Assembly: GCF_009797935.1 (NCBI RefSeq)
Contig: NZ_VOLC01000014.1
Coordinates: 62,001-126,000, forward strand
Direction of reading: 5' to 3'
Source: Lunatibacter salilacus
GTDB taxonomy: Bacteria; Bacteroidota; Bacteroidia; Cytophagales; Cyclobacteriaceae
DNA: 64,000 bases
Shown here: positions 18,828 to 27,871 of the stretch, in pieces
Layout of the letters: each line of letters begins with the position of its first letter
Position numbering within the stretch: position 1 is the first letter of the stretch
Notes under the pieces: model-generated
What the model was told of the DNA's origin: nothing
The model's input: the letters and a program-made list of their open reading frames with translations, nothing else
Database searches by the model: none
Position numbers and translations under genes: made by a program

Positions 18828-19979
18828 ATGAGTTTTCTAACTACAATTAGTTGCTGCAACCGTTGGTTTCTGTCCTTTCTCTTTTTATTTATGGGACTAC
18901 TCTTCCCTCTTCTTGGCCAAGAGCGGGCATATACGTATTATGATGAAGAGGAACTAAAGGTTAAGGAGGCTTACTTCGTTGAAAATGGCGTGCCTCACGG
19001 CATCTATGAGTTTTTTGATGAGTACGGAGAATTGATCCAATTGGGTAATCTGGTAAATGGCAAGAAGGAAGGTAAATTTGTGCACTACAACCCCGGCACA
19101 AAAGATACATTGCGACTTCTCAATTACCAAAATAACCAAAGGGAGGGAGAAGCTTTTTCATGGCACCTTTCCGGTGAGTTAGCTCAAAGGGCCACCTATA
19201 AAAACGATCAGCTAAGGGGTGAGGTAACCGCATACTATTCTGATGGGGTAGTACGAAATATAACGCATTTTGAGAACAACGTCCCCCACGGCACATTTAA
19301 AGACTTTTTCCCTTCTGGAATTTTGGCAGAAACCGCTACCTATGAAAACGGCGCATATAGTGGTGAACGCTTAAGATATGATTCTGACGGGAATTTGATT
19401 CAAAAATCCACCTATGCTAAAGGAGTTTTGGAGGGTTTTGAGTTCTCCTATTACCCTAGCGGTGAAGTTTTATCCCAGATGTCATATTCCCGTGGCGTAA
19501 AACATGGTCCTTCCATTACCTATTTTGAAGATGGAAGTGTGGAGAAAAAGGGACAATATAAAAAAGGGTCTCCTGACGGAAAATTCACCACCTATTGGGA
19601 AGATGGTAGCATGGAAGAAGAGTCTCTCTTCAAAAATGGGAAGCCTATTGGAGATACCAAGACGTATCATGAAAACGGAAAATTGAAAAGGAGGATTGTT
19701 TACAATAACAAAGGACAATCGAGCTTTTCAGAGATTTTTGATGATGCGGGAAACCTACTCCAACAATCTTCCTATCAGGGAGGTCTGCTTCACGGGGAAA
19801 TAAAAACGTACTATTCTTCCGGTAAGTTGAAGGAGAAAATTCCTTATAAGTATGGCGAACTTGACGGCACCTATATCGGCTATTCCGAGTTAGGAGAAAT
19901 CCACACGGAGAGAACCTATCTACGTGGAAGGATAATGCGGGAAAAAATCCATAATAAAACTGAACCTAAGACGGAATAA
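18828..19979 (+). CDS. Exported YwqK/MORN-variant repeat protein
   Basis: 383-residue protein with an N-terminal signal anchor or signal peptide (hydrophobic to about residue 34, ending LLGQERA). The rest is some twelve tandem units of about 23 residues of the form hG.hk.Yy.sG.l.....Y.nG, for example HGTFKDFFPSGILAETATYE and HGPSITYFEDGSVEKKGQYK. Databases often call such proteins 'toxin-antitoxin component YwqK', a name taken from a Bacillus gene. Nothing here supports a toxin-antitoxin role: there is no partner gene and the protein is exported. Probably an envelope-associated beta-repeat protein. Confidence 0.75.
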   Translation: MSFLTTISCCNRWFLSFLFLFMGLLFPLLGQERAYTYYDEEELKVKEAYFVENGVPHGIYEFFDEYGELIQLGNLVNGKKEGKFVHYNPGTKDTLRLLNYQNNQREGEAFSWHLSGELAQRATYKNDQLRGEVTAYYSDGVVRNITHFENNVPHGTFKDFFPSGILAETATYENGAYSGERLRYDSDGNLIQKSTYAKGVLEGFEFSYYPSGEVLSQMSYSRGVKHGPSITYFEDGSVEKKGQYKKGSPDGKFTTYWEDGSMEEESLFKNGKPIGDTKTYHENGKLKRRIVYNNKGQSSFSEIFDDAGNLLQQSSYQGGLLHGEIKTYYSSGKLKEKIPYKYGELDGTYIGYSELGEIHTERTYLRGRIMREKIHNKTEPKTE

Positions 19980-19993
19980 ACTTTCATTGTGTT

Positions 19994-20001
19994 TACTTTT
20001 G
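19994..20001 (+). promoter_or_regulatory. Putative promoter, -7 element TACTTTTG, before purC
   Basis: Exact TAnnTTTG match 12-21 bases before the ATG codons at 20013 and 20022. Transcription from it would start near 20007, which excludes the upstream GTG (19989) as the purC start. Confidence 0.45.
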
Positions 20002-20021
20002 CACCTTTCAATATGATAGCT

Positions 20022-20957
20022 ATGAATTCAGGACTACCCGAAACAAATTTTCAATTTCCGGATCAGATAGGTTTTTACAAAGGCAAGGTAAGGGATGTTT
20101 ATATTTTTGACAAAAAACTGGCCGTAGTAGCTACGGATAGGATTTCCGCATTCGATGTCGTTCTACCACACCCTATCCCCTACAAAGGACAAGTTTTAAA
20201 TCAAATTGCATTTCATTTTTTGAATGCCACCAAAGAAGTTGTCCCCAACTGGGTCATCGATTCTCCCGATCCCAATGTCACTATAGGATGGAAATGTGAA
20301 CCTTTCAAAGTCGAAATGGTCATCCGGGGATATCTGGCAGGGCATGCCTGGAGAACCTATCGAGAGGGGAAAAGAATCCTTTGTGGCGTTACACTCCCTG
20401 AGGGATTAAAAGAAAACGACAGATTACCCGAGCCTATCATCACACCTACCACCAAAGCGGATGAGGGACACGATGAGGATATTTCCAGAGAAGAAATCTT
20501 AGCCCAAGGAATCGTCGGGGAAAATGAATACGAGCAGCTTGAAAAATATACCCGGGCATTATTCCAGGCTGGAACCGAGATGGCTCGTCAAAAAGGACTT
20601 ATACTAGTCGACACCAAATATGAATTCGGCACCTATGGTGGGAAGATATTGCTTATTGATGAAATTCACACCCCCGACTCTTCCCGATATTTTTATGCAA
20701 AAGGGTATGAAGACCGACAGCGGAACAATGAATCTCAAAAACAGCTTTCCAAGGAATTTGTCAGGCAATGGCTAATTGAAAATGGCTTTCAGGGAAAGGA
20801 AGGCCAACAAATTCCAGAAATGTCGGCGGAAATTATTGCCGGGATTTCGGAGAGATACATCGAACTGTACGAACAGATTACCGGAAAATCCTTTGAGAGG
20901 CAGTCCACGCAGTCGATGGAGGAAAGGATTAAAAAATCCATTGAAGGCAGTATGTAA
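20022..20957 (+). CDS. purC: SAICAR synthase (phosphoribosylaminoimidazole-succinocarboxamide synthase)
   Basis: 311-residue enzyme of purine synthesis that joins CAIR with aspartate using ATP. The family signatures are clear: [12 protein letters not shown] near the N-terminus, [25 protein letters not shown] and [25 protein letters not shown] toward the end. Length fits the longer PurC form found in Bacteroidota. The start is placed at ATG 20022 (ATG 20013 possible) because the promoter-like TACTTTTG at 19994-20001 lies inside the longer frame. No other pur gene is adjacent. Confidence 0.93.
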   Translation: MNSGLPETNFQFPDQIGFYKGKVRDVYIFDKKLAVVATDRISAFDVVLPHPIPYKGQVLNQIAFHFLNATKEVVPNWVIDSPDPNVTIGWKCEPFKVEMVIRGYLAGHAWRTYREGKRILCGVTLPEGLKENDRLPEPIITPTTKADEGHDEDISREEILAQGIVGENEYEQLEKYTRALFQAGTEMARQKGLILVDTKYEFGTYGGKILLIDEIHTPDSSRYFYAKGYEDRQRNNESQKQLSKEFVRQWLIENGFQGKEGQQIPEMSAEIIAGISERYIELYEQITGKSFERQSTQSMEERIKKSIEGSM

Positions 20958-20964
20958 ATTTTCG

Positions 20965-20972
20965 TACATTTG
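20965..20972 (+). promoter_or_regulatory. Promoter: -7 element TACATTTG with TTG at -33 spacing
   Basis: Exact TAnnTTTG match 32 bases before the STAS gene start. A TTG at 20941-20943 lies 21 bases upstream, a good -33 position. One of the best-formed promoters in the window. Confidence 0.55.
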
Positions 20973-21004
20973 TAGGCGCTCGTTAATTAAATTATTAAGT
21001 AGAT

Positions 21005-21385
21005 ATGAAATATACAGTAGATAAAAAAGAACAGTACGTAATCTTCACTTTACTGGAGGAAAAATTGGATACGGGAATTTCCCCGCAGCTCAAGTCCGAA
21101 CTGTTGACTGTGCATGCGGAAGGGTATACAAATCTCATTTTGGATATGAGCCAGGTAAAATACTCCGATTCCAGCGGGTTAAGTGCCCTTTTGGTTGGAA
21201 ATCGTAAGTTTGGGGAGGAAGGCGGAATCTTCGTGATCTCCTCTTTGCAGGAACATGTCATGAAATTGATAAAAATCTCCATGCTGGATAAAGTGTTGAA
21301 GATTGTTGATGGTCTGGAAGAAGCAGCTGAGGCTATTTTTATCCACGAAATCGATAACGGGGAAGAGGAAGAAGACTTGGAGTAA
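21005..21385 (+). CDS. STAS-domain anti-sigma factor antagonist
   Basis: 126-residue soluble protein made of one STAS domain, like SpoIIAA/RsbV. The segment LDMSQVKYSDSSGLSALL carries the phosphorylatable Ser57 in DSSG. Such proteins bind an anti-sigma kinase when unphosphorylated. A very acidic tail (NGEEEEDLE) follows the domain. No partner kinase or phosphatase is adjacent. RNase Z starts 1 base after its stop, so the two are cotranscribed. Confidence 0.85.
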   Translation: MKYTVDKKEQYVIFTLLEEKLDTGISPQLKSELLTVHAEGYTNLILDMSQVKYSDSSGLSALLVGNRKFGEEGGIFVISSLQEHVMKLIKISMLDKVLKIVDGLEEAAEAIFIHEIDNGEEEEDLE

Positions 21386-21386
21386 A

Positions 21387-22304
21387 TTGGATTTTCAAAT
21401 TACTATTTTAGGCGTTAATTCCGCAATCCCAGCCCACGGAAGAAATCAAACCTCCCAATACGTCGCTTTTGGGAGGATTTCTTTTTTGGTTGATTGTGGA
21501 GAAGGAACCCAGCACCAGCTTAGAAGGTATAAAGTGAAGTCTTCGAGAATAGACCACATCTTTATCTCACATTTACACGGAGACCATTATCTTGGATTAA
21601 TGGGGCTTATTTCCACTTTTCACCTCAACAACCGATCCCGTCCATTGCACATTTATGGTCCAAAGGGTCTTGATGAAATTATAACAATTCAATTAAAGTG
21701 CTCCCATACTTTTTTAAAATTCCCCCTCTATTTCAAAGAAACCTCACAGGATGGGAAAAATTTACTGCTGGAACTGGAAAATGTACGGATCTTTAGCTTT
21801 CCTCTTAAACATCGGATAGCTTGTACGGGTTTTTCATTTGAAGAAAAGATGCGTACTCGAAAACTGATCAAAGAAAAAATTGTGGAGGCAAAGCTGAATA
21901 TTACTTCCATACACCAACTCCTGCAAGGAAAAGACGTTTACGATGACTCTGGAAATGTACGTTATTCCCAAGAGGAGTTTTGTCATTCACCCATTGCTCC
22001 GAGAAAGTATGCATTCTGCTCGGACACTATTTTTGATTTGGACCTAATCCCCTATATTTCCGGAGCAGACTTACTGTACCATGAAGCCACCTTCATGGAA
22101 ACGGAAGCACATCGGGCAATTTCGACCATGCACAGTACGGCACGGCAAGCAGGCAGTATCGCCCGCGAGGCTGGGATAAAGGAATTACTTCTCGGCCACT
22201 ATTCTGGCCGATACATTGATCTGCAACCCTTACTGTTGGAGGCTAGGGATGTATTCGAAAACACTAAATTAAGTGAGGAAGGAGAAACCTATACCATTCA
22301 ATAA
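21387..22304 (+). CDS. rnz: Ribonuclease Z (tRNA 3'-processing endonuclease), TTG start
   Basis: 305-residue metallo-beta-lactamase-fold enzyme that cleaves the 3' trailer of tRNA precursors. The zinc motif is His62-x-His64-x-Asp66-His67 (SHLHGDHYLGL), with later ligands in LLYHEATF and LLGHYSGRY. The family start (DFQITILGVNSAIPA) is preceded in frame by TTG at 21387, 1 base after the STAS stop. The longer frame from 21303 runs through the STAS gene in another frame and must be wrong. Translation is probably coupled to the STAS gene. Confidence 0.9.
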   Translation: MDFQITILGVNSAIPAHGRNQTSQYVAFGRISFLVDCGEGTQHQLRRYKVKSSRIDHIFISHLHGDHYLGLMGLISTFHLNNRSRPLHIYGPKGLDEIITIQLKCSHTFLKFPLYFKETSQDGKNLLLELENVRIFSFPLKHRIACTGFSFEEKMRTRKLIKEKIVEAKLNITSIHQLLQGKDVYDDSGNVRYSQEEFCHSPIAPRKYAFCSDTIFDLDLIPYISGADLLYHEATFMETEAHRAISTMHSTARQAGSIAREAGIKELLLGHYSGRYIDLQPLLLEARDVFENTKLSEEGETYTIQ

Positions 22305-23104
22305 TGGACACAGCCGCAAAAGTTTACCAATCAAAGAAGACTAATCTTTTTATTATTTTATCGGGAATTTTTCTTACAAATGCTATTCTAGCCGAAATCA
22401 TCGGTGTGAAAATTTTTTCAGGTGAATTGACAGTTGGAGTTTCTCCTGTCAACTGGGTATTTTTCGGCGATTATGTGTTGGATTTTAACCTTACCGCTGG
22501 AGCTGTAATTTGGCCTGTTGTATTCATCACTACAGATATCATCAATGAATACTATGGCAAAAAAGGGGTAAGAAAAATAAGTTTTATTACTGCCGGGTTT
22601 ATTGGGTATGTGTTTATTGTCATCCTTCTGGTTACGAAACTGCCACCTGCCGAATTTTGGTTGCAGGTGAATTCTTCAGATAATGATGGAAACCCATTTA
22701 ATATAGATTTCGCATTTAATACCATATTTCGACAAGGCTTGGGAATTATTATAGGCTCTTTGGTGGCCTTTTTGATCGGACAACTATTAGATGTCTATGT
22801 GTTCCAAAAGCTGCGAAAAATTACAGGAGCCAAAATGATTTGGCTACGGGCTACCGGATCAACGCTTGTTTCCCAATTTGTAGATTCATTCGTAGTATTA
22901 GGCATCGCCTTTTATATATTCGGAAACTGGTCCATAGAGCAGATAATTTCGGTAGGCATCGTCAATTATATCTATAAATTCTCAGTCGCAATCCTTTTGA
23001 CACCCCTGCTTTACGTCGGGCACGGATTGATAAACCGATATTTGGGTGAAGAACTTACCCTTCAGCTTACCAAAGAGGCAGCTAAGGACACTTCTTTTTT
23101 ATAA
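22304..23104 (+). CDS. Queuosine precursor transporter (YhhQ/DUF165 family)
   Basis: 266-residue integral membrane protein with about six to seven hydrophobic segments. The family hallmark is visible: VFITTDIINEYYGKKGVRK after the second segment, and RATGSTLVSQFVDSFVV in the C-terminal half. It takes up preQ0/preQ1 for queuosine in tRNA. Its ATG overlaps the rnz stop by one base (TAATG), giving two tRNA-linked genes in a row. The N-terminal half contains an extra loop (NSSDNDGNPFNIDF), seen in Bacteroidota members. Confidence 0.85.
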   Translation: MDTAAKVYQSKKTNLFIILSGIFLTNAILAEIIGVKIFSGELTVGVSPVNWVFFGDYVLDFNLTAGAVIWPVVFITTDIINEYYGKKGVRKISFITAGFIGYVFIVILLVTKLPPAEFWLQVNSSDNDGNPFNIDFAFNTIFRQGLGIIIGSLVAFLIGQLLDVYVFQKLRKITGAKMIWLRATGSTLVSQFVDSFVVLGIAFYIFGNWSIEQIISVGIVNYIYKFSVAILLTPLLYVGHGLINRYLGEELTLQLTKEAAKDTSFL

Positions 23105-23173
23105 TAGCGGGTTAGCTCTTAAATCAAATATTGTTTCTAAAAACATTCCTTCGGATATGTATACGCGACAAAA

Positions 23174-23923
23174 TCAAGGCTGGGTTCTCCTGAAATTGTC
23201 ACAAATAATGGCAGTGGCAACAGCAACATTCAGCGATTCCGCTTTCCCGAAAGCAGGAATGGTTATCTTGTGTCCTATATGCTTTGACACCTCTGCGGAA
23301 ATTCCCTGCGATTCATTTCCCATGACAATAATGCCATCGGAAGTGAGCTGGGCATGATGAATGTTTTCACCGTCCAAAAATGCCCCATATACTGGTATAT
23401 TGGGTGAGTTGGCCAGGAAGTCTGAAAGCTCTTGGTAGAAAAAATGGACCCTGGTAAATGAACCCATGCTTGCCTGTAATACTTTGGGATTGTATACGTC
23501 CGCAGTCTGTGGAGATAGAACCATTTTTGATATTCCGTACCAGTCTGCTATTCGAATTATAGTTCCCAAATTTCCCGGGTCCCGGACATCATCCAATGCT
23601 AGAATTAATTCGCCTGGTAGAACCGAAAAAGGGATTTCCTGCTTTACCTTGGCCACAGCCAGAGCGCTTGAATTAGATTTGAATGCGCCCAGGCTTTCCA
23701 GGACTTGCTCACTTACCTCTATCAGATCACCTGAGTACTTCATAATCAAATCCATATGGGCAGCGCCAAATTTAGGCGTAAAAAGTAAATGGGTTATTTC
23801 AAAATCTGATTGAAGTAATTCCGTTACATTTTTAGATCCTTCTACAAAAAAAGACTGCTCCTGCTTACGGAATTTTTTTTGGTGCAAGGATTTTATAAAC
23901 TTAAGCGTATTTTTGCTTAGCAT
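23174..23923 (-). CDS. TrmH/SpoU-family RNA 2'-O-methyltransferase
   Basis: 249-residue SPOUT methyltransferase. An N-terminal substrate-binding region (LSKNTLKFIKSLHQKKFRKQ, then FFVEGSKNV) precedes the catalytic knot with the three SpoU motifs: LDDVRDPGNLGTIIRIADW, VMGNESQGIS and IPAFGKAESLNVAVATAI. It methylates a ribose in rRNA or tRNA using SAM; the target base is unknown. Divergent from tamL, whose start is only 17 bases away. A putative promoter lies inside the first codons of tamL. Confidence 0.85.
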   Translation of the reverse strand: MLSKNTLKFIKSLHQKKFRKQEQSFFVEGSKNVTELLQSDFEITHLLFTPKFGAAHMDLIMKYSGDLIEVSEQVLESLGAFKSNSSALAVAKVKQEIPFSVLPGELILALDDVRDPGNLGTIIRIADWYGISKMVLSPQTADVYNPKVLQASMGSFTRVHFFYQELSDFLANSPNIPVYGAFLDGENIHHAQLTSDGIIVMGNESQGISAEVSKHIGHKITIPAFGKAESLNVAVATAIICDNFRRTQP

Positions 23924-23940
23924 TAGCCGGAAATGTTGAA

Positions 23941-26355
23941 GTGAATAAATTCAAATATATAAATTTTATACTTTCTATCCTTTTAATATCGGGATGCTCA
24001 CTTACCCGAAACCTTCCCGATGACCAATACATCGTCTATGATGTGGAAGTGGACGGCTTAAAAACCAGTGATTCAGATGCCGTTAAAAACCTCATCCAAC
24101 AAAAACCAAATACCCGCATCCCTATTTTTAATTTTTCACCTGGCGTATTTCTTTATCAATTTGGCGAGCTTACCTATGATAAAGAAAAACTAACTGCCAA
24201 AAAAGAAGAATGGGATCAAGAGAGAAAGGAATTGCAGTCGAGCATTGAACAGAGCCCTAACCGAAAATTAGCCCGTCGGTATAATAAGGTCGTATCAAAT
24301 CTGGCCACCTTGGATAAAAAAATCACCTATGGAAACTGGTTTATGCGTACAGGAAATCCACGCATGATATATGACAGTATTAAAACCAGCGAATCTGTCC
24401 GTCAAATTGAATTCTACTTGAAAAACAATGGTTTTTTCGATGCCACTACAGAGGCATCCGTTCAAAAAAAGAGGAAAAAGGCAAGGATTACTTATACCAT
24501 TGAAGAGAATAGCCCCTATTTGATAGACAGTATTTATATCCAAACGGCGGACAGTGCCATCTCTGAGTTATTGTCATCCAAAAATCAAAGGTCCTTGATC
24601 ACAAAAGGAAACCGCTATGCGCAAAACGATCTTTCTAGGGAAAGACAACGGGTCGAAGATATCCTTAAAGACAACGGTTATTATACCTTTTCAAAATCCT
24701 ATGTAGAATTCAACGTCTACAAGGATTCGATTGCGAAAACCGTCACATTGGAGCAGTCCATCCGCCTTCCCGCAAAAGGCACCTTCCATCCCATTTATAC
24801 CATTGATTCCATTTTAGTCACCATCTCAAGTCCCACAGATGCGATCCAAGATGAAAATATAAGTAGGGAATTCAAGGGTATTCAATATCAAATGTATCGT
24901 GACAGATATGCTGAAAGAATAATCAATTCCAGGATTTTTTTGTATAAAGACGACCTCTATAATCGTAATGATGTTATTGAAACCCAGCGGCAGCTGGCCA
25001 ATTTGGATATTTTCAGAATAGTTAATATCTCTTTTGATACCCTCGGGACAGCACTGACTACCAGAATATTTACCCGTCCCAATCAAAAATTTCAAATCAC
25101 CAACCAGTTAGGGGCTAGTGTGACCGAACAGCTTCCGGGACCTTTCTTCAGTCACTCCCTGAGAAACAGAAACTTATTTCGCGGATTGGAGATTTTCGAG
25201 TTCAACTTTCGGGCTGGCCTAGAAGGAGTAGCAGCTGCTACAGCAGAAGGCGGGGTATACCGAAGTAGGGAGTTAAGCGCATCTGGTTCAGTTATTTTCC
25301 CCCAGTTTTTAATCCCCTTCAATTTTGGCACGCTGGAAAAGTTCGGTAGATACAATCCAAGGACAAGAACGCTGTTGGGGTATAGTTATGTCAATCGTCC
25401 GGAATATGTAAGAGATGCCTTGAATACCATTTTAGCATATAACTGGGCAACCAGAAATATGAGGCAACAATTTTCATTTAGCCTTTTGGATGCCAACTTA
25501 ATACGATCATCATTGGATACGTTATTTCAAGCTAGACTTGAAGACCTACAAAATCAGGGAAACAATTTGATTAATTCATTTTTACCATCCTTTGTGAGCA
25601 GCGTTTCGGGTCAGGTCATCATTAACTTCAACCAATACGGTCTGTATCAGAAAAATCAGGCTTCACTTTGGCGGATTTTTGTAGAAAGTGGCGGTACGAC
25701 GCTCAATTTTCTCAATCCTTCCTTTACAGAAGATCGAAGTTTAAAATATTTTCAATTTCTTAAGTTTCAATCTGATTTTCGACGGTATTTACCAATAAAT
25801 AACCAAAGTACTTTTGCCTACCGCATTAATATTGGTCTGGCAAAACCTTATGGTATCAGTGGAGGTGTACTCCCTTATGAAAAATATTTCTTTGCAGGCG
25901 GTAGTACCAGTATCCGTGCTTGGCAACCCCGGCGGCTAGGACCGGGCTCATTTACTCCCGATTTAAGAGAAGATCAGACGTTTGACTATCGTTTTGAACA
26001 GCCTGGTGAGATCCTCCTTGAGGCAATGTTTGAATACAGAAGAAAGCTCTTTGGGTATTTCGATGGGGCAATATTTGTTGATGCCGGAAATACGTGGAAT
26101 TTTGAGGTGGATCCAAGCCGTGCCGGAACGGAGTTTAGAGTAGATCGGTTTTACAAGGAAATTGCAGTCGGTACAGGGCTGGGATTACGGATGGACTTTG
26201 AGTTTTTGGTATTGAGACTCGACATGGGAATCAAAGCATACGATCCTGCACGGCCTGAAGGGGAACGGTTTATCCTAGATAATTTGACCCTCAATAGACC
26301 CCTAGGTGAGAAGGGACAACAGGTATTTAATATAGGTATAGGATACCCCTTTTAA
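23941..26355 (+). CDS. tamL: TamL: lipidated BamA/TamA-family outer-membrane assembly factor
   Basis: 804-residue Omp85-superfamily protein. The signal peptide ends in a lipobox (LLISGC), so this is a lipoprotein, which defines the Bacteroidota TamL variant. POTRA-like domains occupy roughly residues 30-370 (LPDDQYIVYDVEVDGLKT; YLIDSIYIQTADS; RQRVEDILKDNGYYTFSKS). The 16-strand barrel follows, with the conserved FAGGSTSIRAWQPRRLGPG segment and a final aromatic residue (IGYPF). The usual partner TamB is not adjacent. The start codon is GTG. Confidence 0.85.
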   Translation: MNKFKYINFILSILLISGCSLTRNLPDDQYIVYDVEVDGLKTSDSDAVKNLIQQKPNTRIPIFNFSPGVFLYQFGELTYDKEKLTAKKEEWDQERKELQSSIEQSPNRKLARRYNKVVSNLATLDKKITYGNWFMRTGNPRMIYDSIKTSESVRQIEFYLKNNGFFDATTEASVQKKRKKARITYTIEENSPYLIDSIYIQTADSAISELLSSKNQRSLITKGNRYAQNDLSRERQRVEDILKDNGYYTFSKSYVEFNVYKDSIAKTVTLEQSIRLPAKGTFHPIYTIDSILVTISSPTDAIQDENISREFKGIQYQMYRDRYAERIINSRIFLYKDDLYNRNDVIETQRQLANLDIFRIVNISFDTLGTALTTRIFTRPNQKFQITNQLGASVTEQLPGPFFSHSLRNRNLFRGLEIFEFNFRAGLEGVAAATAEGGVYRSRELSASGSVIFPQFLIPFNFGTLEKFGRYNPRTRTLLGYSYVNRPEYVRDALNTILAYNWATRNMRQQFSFSLLDANLIRSSLDTLFQARLEDLQNQGNNLINSFLPSFVSSVSGQVIINFNQYGLYQKNQASLWRIFVESGGTTLNFLNPSFTEDRSLKYFQFLKFQSDFRRYLPINNQSTFAYRINIGLAKPYGISGGVLPYEKYFFAGGSTSIRAWQPRRLGPGSFTPDLREDQTFDYRFEQPGEILLEAMFEYRRKLFGYFDGAIFVDAGNTWNFEVDPSRAGTEFRVDRFYKEIAVGTGLGLRMDFEFLVLRLDMGIKAYDPARPEGERFILDNLTLNRPLGEKGQQVFNIGIGYPF
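23952..23959 (-). promoter_or_regulatory. Putative -7 element TATATTTG for the RNA methyltransferase (minus strand)
   Basis: Exact TAnnTTTG match on the minus strand, 29 bases before the methyltransferase start, but inside the first codons of the divergent tamL. AT-rich coding sequence could give this by chance. Confidence 0.3.
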
Positions 26356-26381
26356 TTCTATAGGGACATTCGAAAGTAATT

Positions 26382-27287
26382 ATGATAGGTAAAGATAAAA
26401 TTGCGGAAGATTTTCAGGCTATTCAAAGGCATATTTGTGACGCATTGGAGCAGGCAGACGGTAAGGGGAAATTTGTAAAAGATAGTTGGAAGCGGGAAGA
26501 AGGTGGCGGTGGAATGACCAATATCCTTATGGACGGCAATATTATCGCAAAGGGAGGGGTGGCATTTTCGGCCGTTCATGGCCCTACTCCGGACAAAATC
26601 CTTCAAAAACTCCAACTGGATAAAGCAGATTTCTTTGCTACCGGAGTATCGATTGTTATCCATCCAGACAGCCCCATGATGCCGATTATCCATATGAACA
26701 TTCGATACTTCGAGATGAGCAACGGAGAGTATTGGTTTGGAGGCGGTATAGATTTGACCCCCCATTATATCGATCCCCAAGACGCTAAATATTTTCATCA
26801 AGCTTTAAAAGATCTTTGTGACCGGTTCCACCCCTCCTACTATACCAAATTTAAGCAGTGGGCTGATGATTATTTCTTTATTCGACATAGGCAGGAAACT
26901 AGGGGGATTGGAGGTATCTTCTTTGACCGATTGAAAGCCGACAGCGACATGCCTTTCGATAAATTATTTGAATTTGTAAAAGAAGTAGGGTATCTATTTC
27001 CAAAGATATACACCTATTTGATGAACAAAAATGCTGCCCTACCTTACGGTACGCAAGAGAAAGTCTGGCAGGCAATCCGGAGGGGCAGGTATGTAGAATT
27101 CAATCTAGTATGGGATGCAGGCACCAAATTCGGTCTTGACACCAATGGCCGCACTGAAAGTATTTTGATGAGTATGCCTCCACAAGCCCAATGGGAATAC
27201 AACCATGTGCCTGCGGAAAAATCCAAAGAAGCCTTTACCCAGAATCATTTAAAAAAAGACCTGAACTGGTTAACCTTTGAAGCATGA
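26382..27287 (+). CDS. hemF: Oxygen-dependent coproporphyrinogen III oxidase
   Basis: 301-residue soluble enzyme of heme synthesis that decarboxylates coproporphyrinogen III to protoporphyrinogen IX using O2. Signatures are clear: SWKREEGGGGMTNILMDG, IHPDSPMMPIIHMNIRYFE, the GGGIDLTPHY motif and RHRQETRGIGGIFFDRL. It implies aerobic life. The stop overlaps the start of the PAP2 gene (ATGATGA), so they are probably translated together although unrelated in function. Confidence 0.95.
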   Translation: MIGKDKIAEDFQAIQRHICDALEQADGKGKFVKDSWKREEGGGGMTNILMDGNIIAKGGVAFSAVHGPTPDKILQKLQLDKADFFATGVSIVIHPDSPMMPIIHMNIRYFEMSNGEYWFGGGIDLTPHYIDPQDAKYFHQALKDLCDRFHPSYYTKFKQWADDYFFIRHRQETRGIGGIFFDRLKADSDMPFDKLFEFVKEVGYLFPKIYTYLMNKNAALPYGTQEKVWQAIRRGRYVEFNLVWDAGTKFGLDTNGRTESILMSMPPQAQWEYNHVPAEKSKEAFTQNHLKKDLNWLTFEA

Positions 27288-27871
27288 TGACAGAAATAAA
27301 ACAGTGGGATGAAGCTTTGTTTCATTTTTTAAATGCCCAACGTCTGGACTGGTTGGATCCGGTGATGAAAACGCTGACGGGCACCTATATTTGGATTCCC
27401 CTATATGCCTTTTTGATTTATTTGATTTTTAAATCCTATGGCATGACGGGTTTTTGGTATGTCGGATTTATCGTACTTCTCATCTTGCTGGCCGACAAGT
27501 TCACTTCCGGCTTTATGAAACCCTTTTTTGAAAGACTTCGACCCTGCCATGACCCCCGATGGGAAGGAATGATTAATACCTATGCCGGATGTGGGGGTAA
27601 ATTTGGATTTGCTTCCTCACACGCATCCACCACCTTTTCGGTGGCTACTTACATGTTTTTGATTTTTAGGGGGAAAATCCAGGCAATGGGATGGCTATTC
27701 CTATGGGCAGGATTGATTTCATACACCCGGATTTACCTGGGGGTTCACTACCCCTCGGATATCCTAGTTGGCGCATTGGTTGGAATTGCCTCGGGACTGA
27801 TCACTTTCTCCTTGGTCGAATGGCTCAGAATGGTGGTTGAAAAAAAGAAAACCACAAACGCCTCCCTTTAA
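27284..27871 (+). CDS. PAP2-family membrane phosphatase
   Basis: 195-residue inner-membrane protein with about five to six membrane segments and the three phosphatase signature motifs: KPFFERLRPC (motif 1), SSHAST (motif 2) and RIYLGVHYPSDI (motif 3). It removes phosphate from a lipid such as phosphatidic acid, undecaprenyl or phosphatidylglycerol phosphate; the substrate is not clear. The start overlaps the hemF stop. It ends exactly where ribE ends on the other strand, with no intervening base. Confidence 0.88.
   Translation: MMTEIKQWDEALFHFLNAQRLDWLDPVMKTLTGTYIWIPLYAFLIYLIFKSYGMTGFWYVGFIVLLILLADKFTSGFMKPFFERLRPCHDPRWEGMINTYAGCGGKFGFASSHASTTFSVATYMFLIFRGKIQAMGWLFLWAGLISYTRIYLGVHYPSDILVGALVGIASGLITFSLVEWLRMVVEKKKTTNASL

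Noticed and set aside
21303-21386. Longer N-terminus for RNase Z
   Set aside because: It overlaps the STAS gene in another frame and has no similarity to RNase Z; the family start is at the TTG 21387.
26358-26801. Minus-strand 147-codon frame over hemF
   Set aside because: Antisense to the conserved hemF N-terminal half.
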